A stretch of DNA of 62,302 bases from Pirellulales bacterium (GTDB taxonomy: Bacteria > Planctomycetota > Planctomycetia > Pirellulales > JAEUIK01). The translations under genes and the position numbers were made by a program. A model generated the notes under the pieces. That model was given only the letters and a program-made list of their open reading frames with translations. It was not told where the DNA came from and ran no database searches. This document shows, piece after piece, positions 41,855 through 51,041 of the stretch; within the stretch, counting starts at the first letter, position 1; each line of letters starts with the position of its first letter. The stretch is taken from the NCBI GenBank assembly GCA_019694455.1, contig JAIBBY010000029.1, forward strand, positions 1 through 62,302. Direction: 5' to 3'.

Positions 41855-42235
41855 ATGAGCCAACAAATCATTCAGCTCGTCGAACAACCACAACTGAAGG
41901 CCGACCTGCCCGATTTTGAGATCGGCGACACGGTCGACGTGCATACCCGCATTCTGGAAGGCGAGAAAGAGCGCATCCAGATCTTCAACGGCCTGGTGAT
42001 CGCCCGCGCCGGCTCGGGCCTGCGCGAGACGTTCACCGTCCGCCGCATCGTGCAGGGCGAAGGGGTCGAGCGCAAGTTTCCGCTCCATTCGCCGCGCATC
42101 GCCAAGATCGAGGTCAAGCGCAAAGGCATCGTCCGCCGGGCGAAGCTCTACTACCTGCGCGACCGCATCGGCAAGGCCACCCGCTTGCGCGAGCGCCGCG
42201 TCGACAACAAGAAGGCCGCCGCCCCCGCGAGCTAA
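41855..42235 (+). CDS. rplS: 50S ribosomal protein L19
   Basis: This 126-residue L19 has [37 protein letters not shown] and [14 protein letters not shown] C-terminal sequence ([14 protein letters not shown]). An AAAGGA site precedes the ATG. It ends the ribosomal part of the operon; yraN follows after 147 bases. Confidence 0.96.
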   Translation: MSQQIIQLVEQPQLKADLPDFEIGDTVDVHTRILEGEKERIQIFNGLVIARAGSGLRETFTVRRIVQGEGVERKFPLHSPRIAKIEVKRKGIVRRAKLYYLRDRIGKATRLRERRVDNKKAAAPAS

Positions 42236-42382
42236 CGGACGCGGACGGCAGATCGCCCTTCGGCGCGCCATCTTGGTGGCTCTTGGCGCTGCGCGCGGGG
42301 CTTGGCCGCTGAAGCGACACGGCGGGGGGTATAACGCACGGCTTGTGTTGCTCTTGGCGCCGCGCGCGGCCATAGTGTCGGT

Positions 42383-42808
42383 GTGCCAAGAGCCAACTTC
42401 ATCACCCGCCTGCGCCGCTGGTTGCCGCGCCAAACACTTGGCGCGCGGGGGGAACGCGCAGCCGCGCGATTTCTCAAGCGCCAAGGGTACAAGATCGTCG
42501 CGCGGGGCGAACGGGGCGGCGGGGGCGGAGAACTCGATCTGGTGGCGGTCGATGGCCGCACGGTGGTCTTTGTCGAAGTGAAAACGCGCGAGTCGCACGA
42601 CGCCGGCCACCCGGCCGAGGCGGTTGATCGGCGCAAGCAAGTTCAAATCACGCGGCTGGCGACGTCGTTTCTCAAATTTCACGGGCTGCTCGATTGCCCG
42701 TCGCGGTTCGACATCGTGGCGATCACCTGGCCCGCTCGCGGCCAGCCGACCATCGAGCATTTTCAAAACGCCTTCGAGGCGCAGGGGCCCAATGGCATGT
42801 TTGGCTAG
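42383..42808 (+). CDS. yraN: YraN family (UPF0102) nuclease-fold protein
   Basis: This 141-residue protein has the PD-(D/E)xK-like fold: GARGERAAARFLKRQGY, GELDLVAVDG and VFVEVKTRESHD. The family is usually linked to rplS or rnhB; its biochemical role is unclear. The start is GTG. It ends 4 bases before the stop of rph on the other strand. Confidence 0.85.
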   Translation: MPRANFITRLRRWLPRQTLGARGERAAARFLKRQGYKIVARGERGGGGGELDLVAVDGRTVVFVEVKTRESHDAGHPAEAVDRRKQVQITRLATSFLKFHGLLDCPSRFDIVAITWPARGQPTIEHFQNAFEAQGPNGMFG

Positions 42809-42812
42809 CGCG

Positions 42813-43538
42813 CTACCCCAGCGGCCACTGCCGGCCGAGCGCCTTTTGCTGTAGCGCGGTCAACTCTTCGATGCCGGCGCGGGCCAGCTTGAGCAGCGCG
42901 GCCAGCTCGCGATCGGAGAAGGTCGCTTCCTCGCCGGTCCCTTGAATCTCGACGAATTGCCCGCCGCCGGTCATCACCACATTCATATCGACCGCGGCGG
43001 CCGAGTCCTCTTGGTAGTCGAGATCGAGCACCGGCTGGCCATCGACGATGCCGACGCTCACCGCCGCCACGCTCGACCGAAACGGCGCCACGCTCGCCGG
43101 CAACTTGAGCGAGCGCACCGCGTCGACCAGCGCCACAAAGGCCCCGGTGATGCTGGCGGTGCGGGTGCCGCCATCGGCCTGCAGCACGTCGCAATCGACC
43201 GTGATGGTATAGCCCGCCAGCGCGGTCAGGTCGGTCACGGCACGCAGGCTGCGGCCAATCAACCGCTGAATCTCCGTGGTGCGGCCATCGATCTTCCCCC
43301 CGCGATCGCGTGGCTTGCGCGGGCTGGTGCTGCCGGGCAGCATGCTGTACTCGGCCGTCACCCAGCCGCGCCCTTCGAGCTGCATCCACTTAGGCACTTC
43401 GTTCGACACGCTGGCGGTGCAGAGCACCACGGTGTCCCCCGCTTCGATCAGCACGCTGCCAGGCGCGGGCTTGGTGTAACGCCGCTTGATTTTGAGCGCG
43501 CGGAGTTGGTCGAAGCGGCGATCGTCGTGTCGTTTCAT
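42813..43538 (-). CDS. rph: Ribonuclease PH
   Basis: This 241-residue phosphorolytic 3'-5' exoribonuclease trims tRNA 3' ends. Motifs are [16 protein letters not shown], the phosphate-binding region [16 protein letters not shown] and [19 protein letters not shown]. The ATG at 43538 ([11 protein letters not shown]) is chosen over a TTG five codons upstream. It is the last gene of the argB-argD-argF-rph run. Confidence 0.95.
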   Translation of the reverse strand: MKRHDDRRFDQLRALKIKRRYTKPAPGSVLIEAGDTVVLCTASVSNEVPKWMQLEGRGWVTAEYSMLPGSTSPRKPRDRGGKIDGRTTEIQRLIGRSLRAVTDLTALAGYTITVDCDVLQADGGTRTASITGAFVALVDAVRSLKLPASVAPFRSSVAAVSVGIVDGQPVLDLDYQEDSAAAVDMNVVMTGGGQFVEIQGTGEEATFSDRELAALLKLARAGIEELTALQQKALGRQWPLG

Positions 43539-43580
43539 GAGTCTCGCGGACAAGCGGATTTTTGAGGGGGGACAACGAAG

Positions 43581-44492
43581 CTAGCGGCTCATCAGCCACG
43601 CCAAGATGCCCTTTTGGGCGTGCATGCGATTGGCGGCCTGCTCGATCACGATGCTCTGCGGCGAGTCCATCACCTCGGAGGTGACCTCCTCCTCGCGATG
43701 CGCCGGCAGGCAGTGCATGAAGTAGGCGCCCTGGGGCGCCTTTTTGAGCAGCGCGGCGTTCACCTGGTAGCCCGCGAAATCGCGACGCCGCTTTTCCGAT
43801 TCGGCCTCTTGTCCCATGCTGGTCCATACATCGGTGTACACGGCGGTGGCCTCGCGCACGGCGGCAGCCGGATCGGCGGTGACAGTCAACTCCAGCTTGG
43901 GGACTTCTTGCTTCAGCCGCGCCAAAAACGCTTCGTCAAAGCGGTAGCCCTCCGGCGTGGCCATGGTGAACCGCACATCGAGTTTGCCGCAGGCCATGGC
44001 CAGGCTGCGGGCGACGTTGTTGGCGTCGCCAATGTACGCCAGCGTGTGGCCGTTGAGACGCCCCACCATTTCGCGCAGCGTGTACAAATCGGCCAGCACC
44101 TGGCAGGGATGTTCGTAGTCGGTGAGACCATTAATCACCGCGCAGCGACAATAAGAGGCCAGTTCTTGCACGGTGTCGTGCCGCTTGGCGCGGATCACCA
44201 GCACATCGACATATTGGCTGAGCACGCGGCCAAAGTCGGCGATGCTCTCGCGCGATCCCCAGCCCGCCTCGTCTCCCAAGAAGACAGTGCCGCCGCCGAG
44301 GTGGGTCATGCCCGCTTCAAAGCTGACGCGGGTCCGCAGCGACGGCTTTTCGAACAACAGTCCCATCACGCGTCCCGGCAACAGCGCCTCGCGCAGGCCT
44401 TCCTCGTAGCGACCTTTCAGGTCTTTGGCGATGGCGAAGATCTGCTCAATCTCCGCCGTGCTCAGGTCGCCAATCGTCAACAGATGCCGCAT
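43581..44492 (-). CDS. argF: Ornithine carbamoyltransferase
   Basis: This 303-residue enzyme makes citrulline from ornithine and carbamoyl phosphate. The carbamoyl-phosphate motif appears as KPSLRTRVSFE (SxRT). Ornithine-side HPCQVLADLYT and MHCLPAHREEEVTSEV are also present. The ATG at 44492 (MRHLLTIGDLS) is the family's usual start. It lies between argD and rph on the same strand. Confidence 0.95.
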   Translation of the reverse strand: MRHLLTIGDLSTAEIEQIFAIAKDLKGRYEEGLREALLPGRVMGLLFEKPSLRTRVSFEAGMTHLGGGTVFLGDEAGWGSRESIADFGRVLSQYVDVLVIRAKRHDTVQELASYCRCAVINGLTDYEHPCQVLADLYTLREMVGRLNGHTLAYIGDANNVARSLAMACGKLDVRFTMATPEGYRFDEAFLARLKQEVPKLELTVTADPAAAVREATAVYTDVWTSMGQEAESEKRRRDFAGYQVNAALLKKAPQGAYFMHCLPAHREEEVTSEVMDSPQSIVIEQAANRMHAQKGILAWLMSR

Positions 44493-44564
44493 GTCTTGCT
44501 TCACTTGGGTTTTCAAAATGCCAATGGAATCCTGCTTTGCGCTTGCCCCCTGAAAACGCAAATG

Positions 44565-44586
44565 GCCCACGGGAACTACCGTGGGC
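44565..44586. terminator. Perfect 8-bp hairpin between argD and argF
   Basis: GCCCACGG (44565-44572) and CCGTGGGC (44579-44586) enclose a 6-base loop. On the minus strand the hairpin lies 32 bases after the argD stop and is followed by ATTTGCGTTTTC, a weak T-tract. It could be a partial terminator or an mRNA-processing stem within the arginine operon. Confidence 0.45.
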
Positions 44587-44617
44587 TTTGCTGGGGGAAA
44601 ACGCGTTGTTTGAACGG

Positions 44618-45817
44618 TTAACGTACTTGCTGCTTGACCGCCTCCGCAATGATGTCGCAGCCTTCGTGCGCCTGCGCCTCGGTCAGGTTCATGGCTGGCA
44701 ACAGCCGCAACACGTTGCCTTGCGTGCAGTTGATCAGCAGTTTGCGATCGAGACAGCTTTTAACGACATCGGCGCCGGGGATTTTTAGTTCCACGCCAAT
44801 CATCACCCCCATCACTCGCACGTCGGAGATCAACTCGCACTCGCTGGCCAGCGCCGTCATGCGCTGGCGGAACACCTCGCCCAATCGCTGCGCTTGATCG
44901 AGCAACCGCTCGCTTTCGATCATTTCCAACGTGGCGATGCCGGCCCGCGCCGCCAGCGGATTGCCGCCAAAAGTGGCCGCGTGCATGCCGGGCCGCAGGC
45001 TGGGGGCAATCTCGCGCGTGGTCAACAGCGCCCCGCCCGCTACGCCGCCGCACAGCGCCTTGGCCAAGGTCATGATGTCGGGCGTGACATCGAATTGCTG
45101 ATAGGCGAACCACTTGCCCGTGCGTCCGCAGCCGGTCTGCACCTCGTCAAAGATCAACAGCAGTTCGTGCTGGTCGCACAACTCGCGCAGTCCTTGCAGG
45201 AAGCCCGGCGGCGCGATTCGCACACCCCCTTCGCCCTGGATCGGCTCGATCATGATCGCCGCGGTCTCGTTGTCGATCAGGCGACGTACCGCGTCGAGGT
45301 CGCCGAAAGGCGCGTAGAGAAAACCCGCCATCAGCGGGCCCAGACCTTCGTGATACTTGGGCTGCGCGGTCGCCGTGGTGGCGCCGAGCGTGCGACCATG
45401 AAAGCCCCCCTCGAACGTGATGATCTTGTAGCGCTGCTTCGGCGTGTGCAGGCGGGCCAGCTTGATCGCGGCCTCGTTCGCTTCGGTCCCCGAATTGCAG
45501 AAGAACGCCTGCCCGCCAAAGCTGCGCTCGCTCAGCATTTGGGCCCAGCGTCCTTGCGCCTCCATGTACCAGGTGTTCGGCACATGAATCAGACTGGCCA
45601 CCTGTTCCTGCACCGCCTGCACCACCGGCTCGGGGCAGTGCCCCAAGAGGTTGCAACCCCAGCCGGGGAAGAGGTCCAGGTATTTGCTTCCCTCGGCGTC
45701 CCAGACGTACGAGCCTTCGCCGCGCACTAGACACACCGGAAAACGCGTGTAATTGGGGATCACGTACTGCTTGAACAGTTCGATCGTTTCCGCCGAATTT
45801 AAGGCTGCCGTCGCCAT
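44618..45817 (-). CDS. argD: Acetylornithine aminotransferase
   Basis: This 399-residue class III PLP aminotransferase converts N-acetylglutamate semialdehyde to N-acetylornithine. Visible motifs are [29 protein letters not shown] (PLP-contacting Asp) and [10 protein letters not shown] with the Schiff-base Lys. The ATG at 45817 is taken over a TTG five codons upstream. It follows argB with a 118-base gap. Confidence 0.95.
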   Translation of the reverse strand: MATAALNSAETIELFKQYVIPNYTRFPVCLVRGEGSYVWDAEGSKYLDLFPGWGCNLLGHCPEPVVQAVQEQVASLIHVPNTWYMEAQGRWAQMLSERSFGGQAFFCNSGTEANEAAIKLARLHTPKQRYKIITFEGGFHGRTLGATTATAQPKYHEGLGPLMAGFLYAPFGDLDAVRRLIDNETAAIMIEPIQGEGGVRIAPPGFLQGLRELCDQHELLLIFDEVQTGCGRTGKWFAYQQFDVTPDIMTLAKALCGGVAGGALLTTREIAPSLRPGMHAATFGGNPLAARAGIATLEMIESERLLDQAQRLGEVFRQRMTALASECELISDVRVMGVMIGVELKIPGADVVKSCLDRKLLINCTQGNVLRLLPAMNLTEAQAHEGCDIIAEAVKQQVR

Positions 45818-45935
45818 GGCCCAGGCTCCCAATTGATGACCAGCGTTTCACCGGCCCCGTGCCGCGAAACCAATCTCCACAAGAGACGGCGCCGCGGGTT
45901 CAGGTTCGCTCCGCAGGATGGACTTCTCCCGCCAA

Positions 45936-46814
45936 TTACTCCCGGATGATTTCCGTGCCAACGCCGCTGCTGGTGTAAATTTCCAACAGCAGCGAGTGTC
46001 GCAAACGTCCGTCGATGATGTGAATCTTGCGCACGCCCCGATCGAGCATGTCGAGGCAGGCCTCGACCTTGGGGATCATTCCCGACTCGATCGCCCCACT
46101 GCGGATCAAATCTTGCGCCTGACCGGCGTTGAGCGAATGGACGAGCGTGCCGGGATCGTTCTTGTCACGGCGCACACCATTCACGTCGCTCAAGAACACC
46201 AGCTTTTCGGCGCCCAAGGCCAGTGCCACTGCCTGCGCCGCCGTGTCGGCGTTGACGTTCAGTTTTTCGCCGTCGTCGCCCAAGCACATCGAGGGAATCA
46301 CCGGCACGATATCGGCATAACAAAGATTTTCGATCGTCTCGCGATCGACCCGCGTCACGTCCCCCACGTATCCCAGATCGATTGACTGACCCTCCGGATC
46401 GGCCAGCGTCAGTCGCTTGCCGAACAGCACGTTGGTGGTGCGAAAATTGAGCGGCGCCGCGCGGCCCCCCAATCCTTCCATCCGGGCAACCAGGTCCTCG
46501 TTGGTTTCGTAGGCCAGCACGCGTTCGACAATGTCGCGGGCGGCGGCATCGGTATATCGGCGGCCTTGAATGAACCGGGCCTCCAGCCCCGCCTCGGTCA
46601 TGGCCCGGCTGATCGCCGCGCCGCCCCCATGCACCACCACCGGCCGCATGCCGACCGTCTCCATAAAGACGATATCGAGCAGCAGGTGCCGCAGCGCGTT
46701 GGCGTCTTCCATCACGCTGCCGCCGAGCTTGATGACCGTGATCTTATCGCGAAACCGGCGGATCCAGCCCAGCGCCTCGATCAGGACATCGGCCTTCGTA
46801 ATCGCATCTTCCAA
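45936..46814 (-). CDS. argB: Acetylglutamate kinase
   Basis: This 292-residue amino acid kinase has [10 protein letters not shown] and [13 protein letters not shown] at the N-terminus and [10 protein letters not shown] and [12 protein letters not shown] further on. The only suitable in-frame start is TTG at 46814 with GGAG 9 bases upstream. It phosphorylates N-acetylglutamate in arginine synthesis and heads the argB-argD-argF-rph run; argC and argJ are not in the window. Confidence 0.93.
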   Translation of the reverse strand: MEDAITKADVLIEALGWIRRFRDKITVIKLGGSVMEDANALRHLLLDIVFMETVGMRPVVVHGGGAAISRAMTEAGLEARFIQGRRYTDAAARDIVERVLAYETNEDLVARMEGLGGRAAPLNFRTTNVLFGKRLTLADPEGQSIDLGYVGDVTRVDRETIENLCYADIVPVIPSMCLGDDGEKLNVNADTAAQAVALALGAEKLVFLSDVNGVRRDKNDPGTLVHSLNAGQAQDLIRSGAIESGMIPKVEACLDMLDRGVRKIHIIDGRLRHSLLLEIYTSSGVGTEIIRE

Positions 46815-46997
46815 GCCCGTCGGCTCCCGGCGTCGTGGGGTGATTGGTTTCCCGGAATCGGCGCAAGTGCCGTCTGGGAAAACGGTTCATTGTAAAATCC
46901 CCCTCCCCCCCGTCAATGAAGCGAAAACGGGCAAGTGACACGGTTTGGGGTGCGAAATTCTTGACCCCCGCGGACACGATGCCCAGTCAACAGCGTA

Positions 46998-47228
46998 CTA
47001 GCTCACTAGCGCGACGAATACCGCGACAGCGACACTGAATATCGCCTGAATGACCGCCATCCATCGCATGCCACGTTCAAAATCCGACTTGAGCAGATTC
47101 CGATAAACAGTTCGTGTCTCTTCGGCCGGAACAAATAGGCGCACGAATTGACGTGGACGACTAGAAAAGTACCCCGTTGATGCCGCAACGCACCAGAAAC
47201 CGACGAGCGTGAGGATCGCCTCATCCAT
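46998..47228 (-). CDS. Small membrane protein with two helices
   Basis: This 76-residue protein has hydrophobic stretches at both ends (ILTLVGFWCVAAS and MAVIQAIFSVAVAVFVALV) separated by a basic loop (YRNLLKSDFERGM). The family is not recognised. The start has no strong ribosome binding site. It is plausible as a real small membrane protein beside the broken zinc-ribbon gene. Confidence 0.5.
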   Translation of the reverse strand: MDEAILTLVGFWCVAASTGYFSSRPRQFVRLFVPAEETRTVYRNLLKSDFERGMRWMAVIQAIFSVAVAVFVALVS

Positions 47229-47279
47229 GCCCGCATCCTACTCGGCGCCGTTCCCTCGGGTAAAAAGCAATTCGCGATA

Positions 47280-47603
47280 TCACCACCCGGCATCGCATTC
47301 GCCCCGCTGCTCGAACCAGTCCCCATTTACCCAGTCTCCATTCACCAAGGTGTCATAGCGGCGAAAGGAGCGGCCGCATTCCTGGCAGTCGCCCCGCTTG
47401 ACGCTGCCGCCACATCGCTTGCCGTCACGGATGCCATCCCATAATCCTCAGGGAGAGATTTGCAGCGTGCCGTCGCATGCCGGACAGCGCGTTGTTGGAA
47501 GCGGCCGCAAGTGGAGCCACAAGCCAACCGCCAAGTAGACGAGCAATGGGCTCAGGACAATCAGAGCCGCAAGTAAATAATGCGTCGCTGAAAACGCGTT
47601 CAT
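47280..47603 (-). pseudogene. Zinc-ribbon membrane protein interrupted by an in-frame TGA
   Basis: The ATG at 47603 opens a protein with one transmembrane helix (LLAALIVLSPLLVYLAVGLW) and a first Cys pair (RCPACDG). TGA at 47448-47450 stops it after 51 residues. In the same frame the sequence continues as plausible coding, including a second Cys pair (CQECGRSFRRYD) that would complete the zinc ribbon, and ends at TGA 47280-47282. The simplest reading is a nonsense-inactivated gene; readthrough is possible but there is no evidence for it. Confidence 0.5.
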
Positions 47604-47776
47604 GTAACAAATGAATTGATTGCCAAACTTTCGAGTCGGAGTAGACTCTGCGCTTAGTGGGTGAGCAGATGATCTGTCGGCAGTGACTGCCGAACCACCA
47701 TTCTCTCTTCCGGGTACGGGCCCTGTATAGGACATCGCCCCCGTACTCAGGCGGCCAATCACAGAAGGAGCCGCTA

Positions 47777-48457
47777 ATGTGTACTCAGCTTGCTTCCGCA
47801 TGCGCGCGCAACGGGATGCGCTGCGCCGTCACGCTGTCGATGGTTCTCGCAGCGCTGGCCAGTTCCACTACAGTCTTGGCAGGCGTCATACCCATTGCGC
47901 CGCCGCCGTCGGTCTTGCCCGGAGTGCTCGAAAGCAATACCGACGCGTATCGTTTCGACGAGCAGCAAGTCTTGCTTGGCGTGGCTGTCGCCGTCGATAT
48001 CGCCACGCCTGGGTTGTACGACAATTCGAATCCTGACGACCCCGGCGTTATTCCGGCGGGCACCTGGGTGCGAAGCTACTTTCTTCATCGCGATCCAGTC
48101 GGCTCCGCGTTTGGCGTCGTCACCGGCACCGTGATCTCACCCACGAAAGTGCTCGGCATCATTTTCAGCGACGCCAATTTGGACGCGACCGATCCGTTGG
48201 TGGGCGCGCTGGGAACGACTTACCCCACCGGAACTGGCTTTCGAGGCATGGAGATCCCGTTCATCATCACACCCGACGAGATTTTCTGGGACGGCAATCA
48301 AGTGACTGTCTCGTTTGAATCCGACGCTGCTCTGGTGGTGGATCAAATTCGCGTATTGGCGGAGATACCTGAACCCGCCTCAGCAACCATAACGCTGTCG
48401 GGATGCTTTGCGCTGGGATGGGCGGCGCGGCGGCGAGCAAGGCGGCTAGCGGCCTAA
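47777..48457 (+). CDS. PEP-CTERM sorted exported protein
   Basis: This 226-residue protein has a signal peptide (VTLSMVLAALASSTTVLAG) and, at the C-terminus, the PEP-CTERM signature IPEPASATITLSGCFALGW followed by RRRARR. Such proteins are cut by an exosortase and attached to the cell surface or exopolysaccharide. The middle is beta-rich without a known domain. AAGGAG precedes the ATG. Its stop overlaps the stop of cdsA on the other strand by 4 bases. A short hairpin (TCGGCAG-TGA-CTGCCGA, 47677-47693) lies in the leader. Confidence 0.82.
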   Translation: MCTQLASACARNGMRCAVTLSMVLAALASSTTVLAGVIPIAPPPSVLPGVLESNTDAYRFDEQQVLLGVAVAVDIATPGLYDNSNPDDPGVIPAGTWVRSYFLHRDPVGSAFGVVTGTVISPTKVLGIIFSDANLDATDPLVGALGTTYPTGTGFRGMEIPFIITPDEIFWDGNQVTVSFESDAALVVDQIRVLAEIPEPASATITLSGCFALGWAARRRARRLAA

Positions 48458-49455
48458 AAGAAGATGCGCGTCGGCTCGTTCATGCCGACGCCGCGAAAGT
48501 AGTTGACGTAGTGAAACACGGCGGGCGCCACCAAGAGCAGGCTGTCAAAGCGATCAAGCAGCCCGCCGTGTCCGGGGATCAACTCCCCCATGTCCTTGAC
48601 GCCCACATCGCGCTTGACGCTGGAGAGCATCAGGTCTCCCAGTTGTCCGAGCAGGCTGATCGTTAGCCCCAGGCCGATGAGATACGGCGTTTGGTTCAAG
48701 GGCGCTTCGGCGAACACCATGCGGCCTACAAACGAAACGACCAGCGTGGTCAACGCGAGCGCGCCCAGCGCCCCCGCCACGGTTTTGTTGGGACTGGTCT
48801 GCGGCGCCAACTTGTGATGGCCAAAAAGCTTGCCGCAGCAGTAGGCGAAGATGTCGTTCAGTTCGACGCTGAGCACAACCAGAATAATTATCGGCCGGTA
48901 AGCCCAATCGTTGGCCAGATAACCCAAGTGGGCGAGCGCGCTGCCAAATAGCAGAAACCCCCATACGCCCAGCGCCACGCGCAGCACATAACCTTTGGGC
49001 TGGTCGTTCAGGATCGCTACGGCGGCAATCGCGACCGCTCCCAAGGGGACCAGCGCCATGAAGAACGCGTACCAATGATCGAGCGAGGCCAAGGCCACCA
49101 GCACGATGGCAATCTGCACGCACCACATGACGCGCGTTTCAGCCGCCAAACCGACCACGCGTGCAAACTCTCGAAACGAGAAGATGCCGAGAATAGCGAT
49201 GCCACTGATGGTCCAAAACGCCCCGGCCAGCACCGGCGCCAGTAACAACGGAACCAACACGCACCACGACTGTGTGCGCCGCATGAGCTCGCGATAGCTC
49301 TCGGCGCCGATGCGCTCAGTCGCTCGCAGCGCGGCGATCACCACGAGCGCGACGACCAACAACACGGCCAGCGCTGCGGCCACCCAAAATGTAAAGGGTT
49401 GATCTAGCGCGTGCTCGTAGTCAAATAACCGCGCACGCGAGCGAGCATCGAGCAT
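48454..49455 (-). CDS. cdsA: Phosphatidate cytidylyltransferase
   Basis: This 333-residue integral membrane enzyme makes CDP-diacylglycerol. The CDS signature is complete near the C-terminus: SSVKRDVGVKDMGELIPGHGG, then LLDR. About eight transmembrane helices precede it. The ATG at 49455 lies 1 base after the stop of the CDP-alcohol transferase gene, so the two are coupled. Supply and use of CDP-lipid are thus encoded together. Confidence 0.92.
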   Translation of the reverse strand: MLDARSRARLFDYEHALDQPFTFWVAAALAVLLVVALVVIAALRATERIGAESYRELMRRTQSWCVLVPLLLAPVLAGAFWTISGIAILGIFSFREFARVVGLAAETRVMWCVQIAIVLVALASLDHWYAFFMALVPLGAVAIAAVAILNDQPKGYVLRVALGVWGFLLFGSALAHLGYLANDWAYRPIIILVVLSVELNDIFAYCCGKLFGHHKLAPQTSPNKTVAGALGALALTTLVVSFVGRMVFAEAPLNQTPYLIGLGLTISLLGQLGDLMLSSVKRDVGVKDMGELIPGHGGLLDRFDSLLLVAPAVFHYVNYFRGVGMNEPTRIFF

Positions 49456-49456
49456 G

Positions 49457-50116
49457 TCATGACCCCTGCAAGTATCGAGCGGCGCGCCACAAACGCCGCG
49501 CCGTGGTGACCAGTGTGCCAACAAAGATCATCGCCAACACCAGTGCGGGCAGCCGCCAATCCATTGGCCGCCAGGCCGCTGGCGCCAGTCCCATGTAAAC
49601 GGCCAAGATTGTGACCATCAGCGCGCGATGCTGTTTGGCCATCGGACCGCAGTAATCTTGTGGGGCGCCCGCCACTTTACCCAGCGCGCGGACATAGGCG
49701 GTTAATACAGCGCCCAGGGCGGCCAGATAGCCCAAGGTTGGGTCGCTAGCTGCCGCGTAACCCAAGCCGATCAGCATGAAGGCGTCGGAGAACCGGTCCG
49801 GCGCTTCGTTAAACAATTCGCCGAGCCGAGAAGCTTTGCCGGAAGCGATCGCCACCATGCCGTCGAACATGTTCGCTTGCAGACGCAACTGCACACACAC
49901 CGCGCCCACCAACCAAGCCAGTCGATTGAAGTCCGGATACGCCGCCGTCGACCAGAAGGCCAGACTCGCCAGCGCGCTGACAACGACGCCGGCAATCGAG
50001 ATTCCATTGGGAGAGACGCCGCGAGACGCCAACCAGGCGGCGATGGCCTGCGACGCCTTTAAGTTGCGCGAGGCAATCGGCCGACGTTCACCGGGTTCGT
50101 AGCGGACTTGCGCCAT
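49457..50116 (-). CDS. CDP-alcohol phosphatidyltransferase family protein
   Basis: This 219-residue membrane enzyme of the PgsA/PssA superfamily has a variant active-site motif: MFDGMVAIASGKASRLGELF followed by NEAPDRFSD. Compared with DGxxARxxxxxxxxGxxxDxxxD, the Arg is Ile and the first Asp of the second pair is Asn, while the remaining acidic residues are kept. It is placed directly before cdsA and shares its operon. The head-group acceptor is unknown. Confidence 0.8.
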   Translation of the reverse strand: MAQVRYEPGERRPIASRNLKASQAIAAWLASRGVSPNGISIAGVVVSALASLAFWSTAAYPDFNRLAWLVGAVCVQLRLQANMFDGMVAIASGKASRLGELFNEAPDRFSDAFMLIGLGYAAASDPTLGYLAALGAVLTAYVRALGKVAGAPQDYCGPMAKQHRALMVTILAVYMGLAPAAWRPMDWRLPALVLAMIFVGTLVTTARRLWRAARYLQGS

Positions 50117-50119
50117 CGG

Positions 50120-50467
50120 TCACTTCCCCATCCAGTACATGCCAGCGATCAATGCCGCCATACCAGCGACGTTGATCGGTTTGATTGGTTCCTGATAGGC
50201 CAACCAAGAAATCACAGCGGCCCAAATGAACGTCGTCGCATAGATTGGGTACAACACCGCGAGGCTGCCGCCCCGCCGGAAAGCCGCCACAAACAGCGCC
50301 ATCACCGCGATGTAGCAAACGACTCCACCAATGAGGCGCGCGTTCCAAACGTAGCTGGCCAGCGATCCGCTGACGCGCTCGGCGCCCGACTTGTAAAGAA
50401 ACTGGCCAATCGCGCCCAAGAGAGACGCCAAGAGAAAGCAACCGATTGAAAAGGCGGGCGTGCGCAT
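50120..50467 (-). CDS. Small EamA/DMT-like membrane protein
   Basis: This 115-residue protein has four hydrophobic helices and the EamA/SMR-like pattern FLLASLLGAIGQFLYKSGAE and YPIYATTFIWAAVISWL. The ATG at 50467 (MRTPAFSIGCF) is chosen so that the gene fits between ruvC and the CDP-alcohol transferase gene. It is probably a transporter or flippase subunit that works as a dimer; the substrate is unknown. Confidence 0.65.
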   Translation of the reverse strand: MRTPAFSIGCFLLASLLGAIGQFLYKSGAERVSGSLASYVWNARLIGGVVCYIAVMALFVAAFRRGGSLAVLYPIYATTFIWAAVISWLAYQEPIKPINVAGMAALIAGMYWMGK

Positions 50468-50501
50468 CGTCTGCCCTGGAAAAGTTGGAGGGGCGGGACC
50501 G

Positions 50502-51041
50502 CTACGCGCGGCGCCGCTTGGCAAGTTGACTGTATTCCGGCTGCAAATAGTAGTGACACAAGGCAATGGCCAGCGCGTCGGCCACGTCGGGAGGCTCGGG
50601 CAACGTCGCCAGATTAAGTTCGCGCTGCACCGCGTCTTGCATCTGCGCTTTAGGCGCGCGACCGTTGCCGGTGAGGATCTTTTTGATTTGCGTGGCGCTG
50701 TAGTGCTTGACGGGGATAGTCGACAGCGATGCCGCCAGACAAATCACGCCGCGCGCGTGGCCCATCAAGATCGCGGTGCGCGGCCGCTTGTAATGTGAGT
50801 AAAGCTGCTCTAGCGCCATGATGCCCGGCTGTAACGAGCGAATCACGTCGAGCACGCCGCTATGCACCTCGGCCAGCCGATTGGTGAGCGAGCCGCGATC
50901 GTGCCCACGCACCACCCCCGCTTCGCATACCTTGGGTCCCTGCGGAGTCACCTCCAGCACGGCATAGCCGGTGATGTTCAATCCTGGGTCGATGCCAAGG
51001 ATCCGCGGTCGACCGGTATGGCGCTCTAGCCGATCTTCCAT
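50502..51041 (-). CDS. ruvC: Holliday junction resolvase RuvC
   Basis: This 179-residue RNase H-fold nuclease cleaves Holliday junctions. The first catalytic Asp lies in RILGIDPGLNITGYAV, the Glu in MALEQLYSHYKRP, and the C-terminal acids in PPDVADALAIALCHY. It overlaps the cysS 3' end by 16 bases. ruvA and ruvB are not in this window. Confidence 0.95.
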   Translation of the reverse strand: MEDRLERHTGRPRILGIDPGLNITGYAVLEVTPQGPKVCEAGVVRGHDRGSLTNRLAEVHSGVLDVIRSLQPGIMALEQLYSHYKRPRTAILMGHARGVICLAASLSTIPVKHYSATQIKKILTGNGRAPKAQMQDAVQRELNLATLPEPPDVADALAIALCHYYLQPEYSQLAKRRRA

